Origin: an uncultured Pseudanabaenaceae cyanobacterium
GTDB taxonomy: Bacteria > Cyanobacteriota > Cyanobacteriia > PCC-9006 > JAAUQQ01
Assembly (NCBI GenBank): GCA_938002085.1
Contig: CALLAT010000083.1
Span: forward strand, 1-43,541
Reading direction: 5' to 3'
DNA length: 43,541 nucleotides
Shown here: one piece after another, positions 26,944 to 34,220 of the stretch
Layout of the letters: each line of letters starts with the position of its first letter
Position numbering within the stretch: the first letter of the stretch is position 1
Made by a program: the position numbers and the translations under genes
Notes under the pieces: generated by a model
What the model was told of the DNA's origin: nothing
Seen by the model: the letters and a program-made list of their open reading frames with translations, nothing else
The model's database searches: none

Positions 26944-27014
26944 TCCAGACCAGTCAACCCTCCACGAATCCCCCCTCGAGCAGCATTTGCGATGTCGCTG
27001 ACTTGATCCCCAAA

Positions 27015-27875
27015 TCACCCCTTAGTTGCCTTGCCATCTAAGGTGAGTAGATTACGGTACAGGTCCGGGCGGCGATCGCGAAAGAAGCCCATGCCTGCTC
27101 GAAACTGCCTGGCTGCAGCAAAGTCCAAATCACCATAGAGAATCGTCTCTTCATCTCGTCCAGCGCTGGCAATCCGTTCGCCGGTGTAATCGCAGATGAA
27201 AGAGCTGCCGTAGAACTTCAGTTGTCCCTCAGGGCCAATGCGGTTTGCGGCGGCCAGGTAGCAACTGTTGCTCACGGCATGGCCAACCATCGCCCTTCGC
27301 CACATCGGCTGGGTGTCGATTTCTCCTGCCTCTGGCGGCTCACTCCCAATGGCAGTGGGATAGAGCAATAATTCTGCACCTTGCAGTGCCATGCACCGCG
27401 CTGCCTCGGGAAACCATTGATCCCAACAGATCCCCGCACCGATGATTCCCAGCGGTGAATCGTACACTCGGAAACCGGTATCCCCAGGATTAAAGTAGTA
27501 CTTTTCTTCGTAGCAGGGGCCATCGGGAATGTGAGACTTACGGTAGATATAGGCGATCGCGCCATTGGCCTCCACCATCGCCAGACTGTTGTAATGGGCC
27601 TGGCCCGCTCGCTCAAAAAAGCTGATCGGCAACACCAACTGCAACTCTGCGGCTAGGGCTTGAAAACGGGACAAAAACGGATGCTGGTCTACCCCATGGG
27701 CCAGGGCAAAAGACGCTTCTAGCTCCTGCTGGGGAAAGTAATGCCCCGCAAAGAGTTCTGGCAGCAAGACCACTTGGGCTCCCTGAACCGCAGCCTCTCG
27801 CACCCGAGCCTCAGCATTATCCAGATTGACGGATTCCAGCGGATCCATAGAGATTTGAACAACAGCAAGGCGCAT
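27015..27875 (-). CDS. aguB: N-carbamoylputrescine amidase
   Basis: 286 residues from ATG 27875. Carbon-nitrogen hydrolase (nitrilase) fold with the Glu-Lys-Cys triad: Glu40 in LLPELFAGHYFPQ, Lys113 in YRKSHIPDGPCYEEKYYF (Lys in RKSHIPDG) and Cys150 in GICWDQWFPE. These blocks and the length are specific to plant-type N-carbamoylputrescine amidase, which releases putrescine, CO2 and ammonia. It lies 74 bases downstream of aguA on the same strand, and the two form the agmatine-to-putrescine route. An in-frame TTG at 27890 would add five residues and is not preferred. Confidence 0.95.
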   Translation of the reverse strand: MRLAVVQISMDPLESVNLDNAEARVREAAVQGAQVVLLPELFAGHYFPQQELEASFALAHGVDQHPFLSRFQALAAELQLVLPISFFERAGQAHYNSLAMVEANGAIAYIYRKSHIPDGPCYEEKYYFNPGDTGFRVYDSPLGIIGAGICWDQWFPEAARCMALQGAELLLYPTAIGSEPPEAGEIDTQPMWRRAMVGHAVSNSCYLAAANRIGPEGQLKFYGSSFICDYTGERIASAGRDEETILYGDLDFAAARQFRAGMGFFRDRRPDLYRNLLTLDGKATKG

Positions 27876-27949
27876 GGGCAATAGGGACAAGGCGATAGGT
27901 CAGATCCAAACAAGCCATTAGGATTTTGGTATCCAATCAAATTTACCTC

Positions 27950-29020
27950 CTAGGCGATCGCCCCCACCGGCTGCTGCTGAGTCATGCAATGAAAACCGCC
28001 CCCACCATAAAAAAGCCCCCGAGCCGGTAGAGCAACCACTTCACGATCCGTAAATTGCGCCCTCAGGATCTCTAACGCTGCCTCATCCTGCTTGCAACCA
28101 AACGTCGGTACAAGGACCGCACCATTCACAAAGTAAAAGTTGGCATAGGTAAGGGGCAGGCGCTCCTCCTCAAACCAAAGCTGTAACTCCGGCAGCGGTA
28201 ATGCAATCACCTCTAAGCCTTCTCCCTGGCGATCGCGCCAAGCCTGCAAAGTGTGTAGATTGCGCTTCAAGGGAGCATGGTTGGCATCTGAAGGATCGGC
28301 ACAAACCGTTGTCACGACTCGGCGACGACCAATAAATCGCGTAATGGTATCCACATGACCATCGGTATGATCCCCCTCCAAGCCCTGGTCCAGCCAAATC
28401 ACCGATTCGATGCCCAAATAGTCCTGCAAATATTGCTCTAAATCCGCTTCACTAAGACCTGGATTCCGGTTAGGAGACAACAGGCATTGACGAGTTGTAA
28501 TCGCCAAACCTTCGCCGTTGACTTCGATCGCCCCCCCCTCAAACACAATGCCAGGGCAATAAAGCCCTGCTGTAGACATCCCCAATGTCTTCGTGACTTG
28601 CTCCGCAACTTGGTTATCGAGTTCAGCCGGGAAGCGATCGCCCCAGCCATTAAATTCCCAACTGATAGCCCTTAGCTGAGCCCCTCGCCGAACAAACATG
28701 GGCCCAATATCTCGCAGCCAAATATCTCGCTGGGAAATGCGATGCAATTGAAGCTGACCCATCGCAATGACATCCCCCAAAGCATGATGGACTTCCGCCT
28801 CAGCTGCATCATCATGAATCAAGAGGTGAACCATTTCCCACCGAGCCAGCTCCCGCAGAAAAACCACAGCATCCCGCTGCGCTGCCGCCAAACAACCACC
28901 CCAGTAATCGTCATCCCTGGGCCAAGCGGTCCAAGTTGCAGCATGGGGTTCCCATTCTGCAGGCATGGCAAACCCAAGCTGATAGGGAAACTTAGAAAAT
29001 ATCGGCAATCTAGAAATCAC
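27950..29020 (-). CDS. aguA: Agmatine deiminase
   Basis: 356 residues. PAD-type agmatine deiminase: MPAEWEPHAATWTAWP at the N-terminus, RDIWLRDIGPMFV, EGDHTDGHVDTITRF and the catalytic Cys345 in GGGFHCMTQQQP. It converts agmatine (from arginine decarboxylase) to N-carbamoylputrescine, the substrate of the next gene, aguB. Start is GTG 29020; the ATG at 28966 just before PAEWEPH would remove a short N-terminal stretch found in most family members, so the longer form is preferred. Three HIP1 sites occur in the gene, the last (28634) being the final one I see before 36.4 kb. Confidence 0.95.
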   Translation of the reverse strand: MISRLPIFSKFPYQLGFAMPAEWEPHAATWTAWPRDDDYWGGCLAAAQRDAVVFLRELARWEMVHLLIHDDAAEAEVHHALGDVIAMGQLQLHRISQRDIWLRDIGPMFVRRGAQLRAISWEFNGWGDRFPAELDNQVAEQVTKTLGMSTAGLYCPGIVFEGGAIEVNGEGLAITTRQCLLSPNRNPGLSEADLEQYLQDYLGIESVIWLDQGLEGDHTDGHVDTITRFIGRRRVVTTVCADPSDANHAPLKRNLHTLQAWRDRQGEGLEVIALPLPELQLWFEEERLPLTYANFYFVNGAVLVPTFGCKQDEAALEILRAQFTDREVVALPARGLFYGGGGFHCMTQQQPVGAIA

Positions 29021-29529
29021 TCCTCAACCATTGGGAAAAGACAATCTTGCAAGCATGAAGCAACGCTTCAAGCTAAAGACAGAATAAGCATTAAAGATCC
29101 CTAGCTGAACATATCGCTACTGCATCTTGCCCAAATCAGCCGTTTATATCCATCGAGAAGCCCTCACATCAATTCAGCTAAGGGAAGTCTCGGAAATAAA
29201 ACATCCCAACCTGAATCTGATAGCGCTTGGAATATCCCCCCGAACCACCTAGGGAGAAATCCCCAGGATAAGAGCGAAAGCCCACTAAAGTGGGCTGAAA
29301 TCCAAGAGTCTAGGGCTGTTCAGTCCGGGCTGTTTGATGGGTAAGGACGGACTTGAGCTTTGAGCGGTGAACTTTAGCTCACAGCAACCAGACGAAGCCA
29401 AACTAGCAAGGGTTGAATGCAGCCCTGCCAGAACGGTTTGACTCCGGATGCTTTATTCCTTGGAATTCCCTAACCCAACTCAAGCAATATCCATCAAACC
29501 AACGATCCACCTCCGCCAAGAAACCAACC
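29021..29529. other. Intergenic region holding a structured RNA candidate
   Basis: 509 bases between aguA start (minus) and SDR stop (minus). Two overlapping short plus-strand frames near 29413-29711 lack family features. The segment 29248-29440 is dense in complementary pairs and is listed separately. The aguA promoter must lie in the left part. Confidence 0.5.
29248..29440 (+). ncRNA. Candidate structured RNA (HEARO/omega-RNA-like or other; unconfirmed)
   Basis: Several pairings lie in series. CCTAGGG with CCCCAGG (29248-29267) has one mismatch. AGCCCACT with AGTGGGCT (29279-29296) is a perfect 8-bp stem with a two-base loop. AGTCCG pairs with CGGACT (29322-29353) and TGAGCT with AGCTCA (29354-29381). 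CAAAC with GTTTG (29399-29440) encloses GCAAGGG with CCCTGC (29406-29428, one bulge). Nested, regular pairing over 190 bases in a non-coding gap suggests a folded RNA. I am reminded of IscB-associated HEARO RNA, common in cyanobacteria and often found without its gene, but this is a weak recollection and no endonuclease gene follows. Strand is a guess. Confidence 0.35.
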
Positions 29530-30300
29530 TCACCAGGGCAGTTCGCTACCATCCCAAGAGAAGAATTTACCACTATCCCCAGGGCCCACTTGACCCATTA
29601 CCGTCAGCAATTGCTTCACCGTCCGTTCAACGGAGAACAACTTCCCCGGCGGAACATTGGCTTGAAAGGGCCCTGAAAGACCAGTATCTGTGGTTCCAGG
29701 GTGAAGCATAACCACCCGCGCATTGGGGCAGCGACGCTCATACTCCAAAGCAGTCGTTTTCATCAGCATATTCAAAGCGGCCTTAGATGCTCGGTAGCCA
29801 TACCAGCCCCCCAAGCGATTATCACCAATGCTGCCCACCTTGGCTGAAACGGCTGCAAAAATACTGGGTTCGCCATGGCGCAAAACGCCCATCAAATGCT
29901 TGGCTAGCAGCCCCGCCCCGATCGCATTCACCTGGAAATAACGCAAGAGTTGCTCACTGCGAAGGGAGCGTAAACTTTTTTCAGGTTGAAAATCACCATC
30001 ATGGAGCAACCCGACACAATAGAGGGCGAGATTGAGCTTCCCTTCATCCGCCTTAATTCGCGCTAAGGCAGCAGCAATTTGGGTTTCATCAGTCACGTCC
30101 ATACGCAGAAGGACTAAGCGATCTCCCTGCCATTGAGACAACGCCAACAACTCTGTGGCTGAAGCAGGCTCGCGGTAGGTCGCATAAAGCTTTGTCACCC
30201 GAGGTTCATCCAGCAACTGCTGAACAAAGCCTAAACCAATGCCTCGACTTGCCCCAACGACCAAAACACTTGCTTGAGCAACTTCCGGCAATATTGCCAT
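29530..30300 (-). CDS. Short-chain dehydrogenase/reductase
   Basis: 256 residues, Rossmann fold with cofactor motif GASRGIGLGF (about 17-26), NAIGAGLLAKHL in the NAG position and active-site YGYRASK. It lies closest to the C-factor/carbonyl-reductase-like subgroup of classical SDRs. The Arg within TYREPAS after strand two would suit NADPH. The substrate cannot be read from sequence. ATG at 30300. A MITE sits just upstream at 30346-30476, between it and the Crp-type gene, and may carry or disrupt its promoter. Confidence 0.9.
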   Translation of the reverse strand: MAILPEVAQASVLVVGASRGIGLGFVQQLLDEPRVTKLYATYREPASATELLALSQWQGDRLVLLRMDVTDETQIAAALARIKADEGKLNLALYCVGLLHDGDFQPEKSLRSLRSEQLLRYFQVNAIGAGLLAKHLMGVLRHGEPSIFAAVSAKVGSIGDNRLGGWYGYRASKAALNMLMKTTALEYERRCPNARVVMLHPGTTDTGLSGPFQANVPPGKLFSVERTVKQLLTVMGQVGPGDSGKFFSWDGSELPW

Positions 30301-30345
30301 AACGATCTTGAACCATAGAACTTAATTCATTCTAGAGGTTCCTTA

Positions 30346-30476
30346 GAGGTTGTTTGAGAAAGGCCTCTAACTGTAGCAGGATGAACTATGACGCTGCCCA
30401 GATGAACGGAATTGTGGCGTTTCATTGCGGGTCGGGGTTTCCAATTTGACGCTTGGCCGAATTCTCAAACAACCTC
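30346..30476. mobile_element. 131-bp MITE with 15-bp terminal inverted repeats
   Basis: GAGGTTGTTTGAGAA at 30346-30360 is repeated inverted as TTCTCAAACAACCTC at 30462-30476, without mismatch. Directly outside both ends stands TTA (30343-30345 and 30477-30479), a three-base target duplication of the TNA kind seen with IS5-family (IS1031/IS427 group) elements. The 101-base interior has no gene, so it is a non-autonomous element mobilised in trans. It sits in the gap between the Crp-type gene and the SDR gene. A second GAGGTT at 30335 suggests an older copy edge or chance. Confidence 0.85.
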
Positions 30477-30530
30477 TTACTCTGAACGCTTCAAGCTCCC
30501 TCCGCTGAGACGGTTTAGACCAACCCAAGG

Positions 30531-31262
30531 CTAAGACTGTAGCTTACGCATCCCCAAATGCCTGGGTTGTTCCTTGAGAAGCAACTCTCGGTTGGAAAAC
30601 CGCTCCAATTTACCTGCCTCCTCAAGTTGCCGTAGCATCCGCGTTATTGTCACCCGCGTTGACCCAAGCAAATCTGCCAGCTCCTGGTGGGTCAGGGGAA
30701 TCCCAGTACAGCGACCACCAGAAGCTACCTTGCCAAAGCGACTAGCCAACCACCACAGCAAATCCAGTAAACGAGTTTCCAAACAGCGACAGCGAAATAG
30801 GCTCAACAACTCCTGGGTTTGCTGAGCTTGATTCCAGAGAAATTCATAGGGATAGCCTTTTTGTAGCTGAATGCTTTTCGCCTGAACTGCTGTGACACAA
30901 AGCAGTTGATAGGGGGCAATATTCCCCAGAGGCAATCCCACAGATTCACCTGGCCCCCAAATGCCCAACGTTAAAACACAACCTTGGTCATCCCAAGTCA
31001 ATGCTTTGACAAATCCCTGCTTAATTTCCCAAAGCTGGCCTTGATGCACAACCAGCGGTTCCCGACGACGATGCTGAACAATAGTTTCTATCTTTTTCAC
31101 AGTGGGCAAAGCTGCCTGAGAAAAATGAACTGGCCGAGACAGAGAAGATTGAGAGGTAGATGGGCTTGTTGCTTCCTCTGAAGGCCACATATCAGACAAG
31201 CGATCCTCAGCATTGCCCATATCAAAATCGTCAAAAAGTGCCATTGCCTTACGGGGCCTCAT
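30531..31262 (-). CDS. Crp/Fnr-family transcriptional regulator
   Basis: 243 residues. A low-complexity N-terminus (about 1-50) precedes a cyclic-nucleotide-binding-like beta-barrel (LWEIKQGFVKALTW, then WGPGESVGLPLGN). A C-terminal winged helix follows, with the Crp HTH pattern IPLTHQELADLLGSTRVTITRML. The RxS phosphate-binding motif of cAMP receptors is not visible, so the ligand is unknown. Among cyanobacterial members it is not NtcA by its effector domain. The ATG at 31262 or 31244 may be used. It is followed by the MITE and the SDR gene, and lies 40 bases downstream of the hydrolase-like gene. Confidence 0.88.
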   Translation of the reverse strand: MRPRKAMALFDDFDMGNAEDRLSDMWPSEEATSPSTSQSSLSRPVHFSQAALPTVKKIETIVQHRRREPLVVHQGQLWEIKQGFVKALTWDDQGCVLTLGIWGPGESVGLPLGNIAPYQLLCVTAVQAKSIQLQKGYPYEFLWNQAQQTQELLSLFRCRCLETRLLDLLWWLASRFGKVASGGRCTGIPLTHQELADLLGSTRVTITRMLRQLEEAGKLERFSNRELLLKEQPRHLGMRKLQS

Positions 31263-31302
31263 TATGGTGGGGTTGCAAAATCAAATTAAAAATCAGATAG
31301 AA

Positions 31303-32109
31303 CTAATCGTCCGGTTCCAGAGTTAATTCACTAATCGATGATTCATCCGATTGGCTACGCCAGAAATCAACGACTTCCTGGGTCAATTTCTGGGGATGGG
31401 AGTAGTGGAAAAAATGGCTGCCATTTTCACAGAGATACTGGCGATCTCCTGGCTTGAGCCAACGGGACCAATCAGCTAAAGCGGATGGATGTACCACTGC
31501 ATCATCTTCCGCACCACAAATCATCAAGGGCACATCGACCCCGGATTGGGGCAAGGACTCCAAATGACAGGCAGAATGCAGCAGCGGTGCCCTTTCAAGA
31601 TCTTGACGCAGTGCTTCCACCAGCTGGGACGCAGCATAGGGAGGCTTATGAAATAAGCTCCCTGCCAATTGAGCAAGCACACGGACTTGAGAACAGGGGA
31701 CAAGGTGACGCTGCACATAGTAGTGAGCATGCCAAGTCACTGCAGGCTGCTCTGCCACAGCCAACAATGTTAGAGATTTAACTTTTTCAGGATGTTGGCG
31801 AGCGTAGAGCAAGGCCACTGTTCCACCCAAGCCATGCCCCAACAAATGTAAGGGATCAGCAATGGATTGCATATGCTCTTCCAACAGCATCACAGCCTTA
31901 TGAATTTCACAGGATTCATCTAAGTCCTGGGTATATTGCCACTTCGTCAGAGTAACTTGGCGAGCAAGAGAGCGCTGAAACGGCTGGTCAAAAGCCCCCA
32001 AGCTGGGGCTAATACTAATCCATAGCGCCTCCGCTTCTTGCATTTGAGTAGTAGGTTCCAGAGACTTGTAATTCTGTTGTTGATGCAATGCGATGCTAGT
32101 AGGTTTCAT
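31303..32109 (-). CDS. Alpha/beta-hydrolase-fold protein lacking the nucleophile serine
   Basis: 268 residues. The fold is clear: the nucleophile elbow reads LLGHGLGGTVALLYARQHPE, with Gly93 where Ser is expected. The acid residue in CGAEDDAVVHP and the His in ENGSHFFHYSHP are kept. WHAHYYVQRHLVPCS is a block I associate with an uncharacterised cyanobacterial subgroup of this family. Without Ser93 classical hydrolysis is unlikely, so it may be a binding or regulatory protein. ATG at 32109; it is upstream of, and in line with, the Crp-type gene, 40 bases apart, so the two may share a transcript. Confidence 0.82.
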   Translation of the reverse strand: MKPTSIALHQQQNYKSLEPTTQMQEAEALWISISPSLGAFDQPFQRSLARQVTLTKWQYTQDLDESCEIHKAVMLLEEHMQSIADPLHLLGHGLGGTVALLYARQHPEKVKSLTLLAVAEQPAVTWHAHYYVQRHLVPCSQVRVLAQLAGSLFHKPPYAASQLVEALRQDLERAPLLHSACHLESLPQSGVDVPLMICGAEDDAVVHPSALADWSRWLKPGDRQYLCENGSHFFHYSHPQKLTQEVVDFWRSQSDESSISELTLEPDD

Positions 32110-32556
32110 GAGCCAGTGATTGATAAATTCAAAAGAAGAAAGATGAAAAACTAGTATTGAGAATCAAAATGGCAATAAAAATATCCCAGTTTCATTTCTA
32201 GATTTAGTGAAAGCATGGTTTTCAGACCGTCTCCAAAACTCACCCTTGAGTTGATTATTCCAAGCTTAAACATGCTCTTCGCTCAGCCTCACAATCAATA
32301 GCAGTTTGTTTTTGTCCATCTGGGCCATAATCCTCGATACAAAATATTAAAAGTTGAATTACCAGATTGATTGAGGTGACTGGTTAGCTTGCAATGAAAA
32401 GGAAAGAAACTGGGACAGCGGCTTATTGCTTTAAGCAAGGGAGCCATCACCCCAGCTTCTTGATTTGGCTGACATTCCAAGAGACGCAGTTATGCAGCCA
32501 AACTTAATACTCGTCCTAGTAAATTTAGGCAAAGGAGCGAGCCATAAGTGAGAAAA

Positions 32557-32604
32557 GAGAATCTAGTTTTAAGATGACTAGCCTATCGAGAAAACTAGAT
32601 TCTC
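32557..32604. repeat. 14-bp perfect inverted repeat
   Basis: GAGAATCTAGTTTT (32557-32570) and AAAACTAGATTCTC (32591-32604), 20 bases apart. No adjacent T-run and no supported gene nearby; a hairpin or the ends of a small degenerate element. Confidence 0.7.
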
Positions 32605-32807
32605 CACTGACCTGAATAGAGGGAGCCGAACCCGCTTCAAGCCAAACTTAAGCAATCTCTAATTTATCTGAGATGCAATAAATAAGTTTTCACTCTGTCG
32701 TTTTGCCAAAGAGAGAGCTCAGCCAACTTACAGTATTGGGCATTTTTCTTGCTAGAAGTTGGCATCGATTCATCTTTCACAGATTGCAGAAGGAATGGGT
32801 AGGAAAG

Positions 32808-32855
32808 CTTTCATTTGAGAGAGATCTGACTTATTCAAGCCCTCTCAAATGAAAG
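32808..32855. repeat. 14-bp perfect inverted repeat
   Basis: CTTTCATTTGAGAG (32808-32821) and CTCTCAAATGAAAG (32842-32855), 20 bases apart. The spacing equals that of the repeat at 32557-32604 although the sequences differ. Confidence 0.7.
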
Positions 32856-33448
32856 GCTTGGTTTTGAGAGGAATACTGACTTAATGACTGATGTTCTAAT
32901 CCACCGGAGTGCGATTTCGAGGAATCTCTTAATGAGAAGTACAATCAACAAGCCAACAGAATCTAGTTTAGATTGATTCTCAATAAAGGTCAACAAGATT
33001 GGCTATATAATTGAGCTCAAGCGCTCAAAAGCTGGACGAATCGTAACAGCCACAGCCCTAACCCCTTTCACACAGAGGCTTTTCAAGCTCTTAAACGAGC
33101 AGAACTGAGATAAGACGAATCTTCAAGAGAATCATTCTTCTCAGCTCCTTATTATTAGGACTCTATGTCATCTAGTATGTAGAGGACGAGTCATCACCTC
33201 GCTTCCGTTAAGCCTCGCAAGCGACAACCCATAAGCGACTGACAGCCAATAGTTTCTTTTGATATAACAATGCTTTTAATCGTGCTGCTGCTTACACAGT
33301 AAATTCTGACCTGTTCGCAGAAACAAGCAACCTGAAGAAAAGGCAGCTTACTTCCCACTCACTTGAATTCAACTCAACACCTCCGCTCTCTAAATAAGTG
33401 AAATAGCGAGGACTGAGTATTAAATATATCTTCTAACTAACAATACTC

Positions 33449-33551
33449 CGGACAGTTTTTGATCCGCAACGACAGAATGAGGGGTTGAGCCCTCTTCGAA
33501 GCTTAGCAACGAGAAATCACGGGTTTCAGTCTCTGATTTGAAAAATGTCCG
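33449..33551. repeat. Possible short element with CGGACA-type inverted ends
   Basis: CGGACAGTTTTT at 33449-33460 faces AAAAATGTCCG at 33541-33551; the ends match apart from one extra G. The 103-base interval contains no gene. No clear target duplication is seen, so the assignment is weak. Confidence 0.3.
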
Positions 33552-33588
33552 AACTGTTGAACTAAAGCGAATAATTTTAAGATGCAAA

Positions 33589-33619
33589 AACCCAAGCCAT
33601 TTTAGTCATGGCTTGGGTT
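33589..33619 (-). terminator. Rho-independent terminator of the 2Fe-2S protein gene
   Basis: AACCCAAGCCAT (33589-33600) and ATGGCTTGGGTT (33608-33619) form a perfect 12-bp stem with a seven-base loop. On the minus strand it is followed by TTTGC, merging with the stem into a TTTTT run. It lies 34 bases after the stop of the gene at 33654. Confidence 0.85.
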
Positions 33620-33653
33620 AATTAAATACATGTATTTTGGGATTACACTTAGT

Positions 33654-34220
33654 CTACTTATGACTACGCTTGCTTTTCAAATATTGCGCGACCAAACGAG
33701 ATGCCTTTGAAGCTTTCACCTTACGATACTTGGTCTTGCCAATCATCATAGATGGACCCTTACTACATTTGCCCATGCAGCCCGTACTTTTGATCGAGAC
33801 CTTTTTGCTAAACTGACTAGAATCTGCAACTTTCTGAAGTTGCTTCATTACAGCCTTACCACCACGCTTACGGCAGTTAGACTTTTGGCAAACTAAGACT
33901 TTCACAGGTTTAGACTTCCCTTGGAAGAAAGATTTAGACTTTTTTTTTGGTTCACTGCAGCGGGAAAGGCTATGAGCTTTCAGCTTAAGTCCCTTCTTAC
34001 GATCTATCTCCTGCAAGCCTGAGACTCGCATCCAATCCCCAATCTGTAGATTTCCGTCCAAAGCTGCTCGCAACAGATCATCTCGGGCAACACTGCTGAG
34101 CTTAAGACGATATTCGTCTTGTCCCTTCTGCAGGTGAATCCGATATATCTTGTGGCCCTTGAGCTCATAGCCCAAGAATTGGCCGACCACGCAAAAGACC
34201 GATGCATGAGAATGACTCAT
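33654..34220 (-). CDS. Thioredoxin-like [2Fe-2S] ferredoxin-domain protein
   Basis: 188 residues from ATG 34220. The C-terminal half is a TRX-like 2Fe-2S domain with cysteines in VLVCQKSNCRKRG and in STGCMGKCSKGP, the usual four-Cys arrangement. The N-terminal half (about 5-85), with FCVVGQFLGYELKGHKIYRI and IGDWMRVSGLQEI, looks like a small beta-barrel; its role is unknown. The linker and tail are very basic (EPKKKSKSFFQGKSK). Related cyanobacterial proteins are called (2Fe-2S) ferredoxin domain-containing; the electron partner is not known. An in-frame upstream ATG at 34265 gives a Cys/Met-rich extension without resemblance. It is isolated between two long gene-free stretches. Confidence 0.85.
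   Translation of the reverse strand: MSHSHASVFCVVGQFLGYELKGHKIYRIHLQKGQDEYRLKLSSVARDDLLRAALDGNLQIGDWMRVSGLQEIDRKKGLKLKAHSLSRCSEPKKKSKSFFQGKSKPVKVLVCQKSNCRKRGGKAVMKQLQKVADSSQFSKKVSIKSTGCMGKCSKGPSMMIGKTKYRKVKASKASRLVAQYLKSKRSHK

Larger units (their letters stand above)
32110..33653. other. Gene-free stretch of about 1.5 kb, rich in inverted repeats
   Basis: No gene is supported. The DNA is AT-richer than the flanks and has no HIP1 site by eye. It contains the inverted repeats at 32557-32604 and 32808-32855. A related direct repeat (TTGAGAG then CTGACTTA) occurs near 32815 and 32865. A pair of CGGACA-type ends lies at 33449-33460 and 33541-33551. GAATCTAGTTT recurs at 32559 and near 32960. It looks like remains of old mobile elements. 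Confidence 0.5.
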
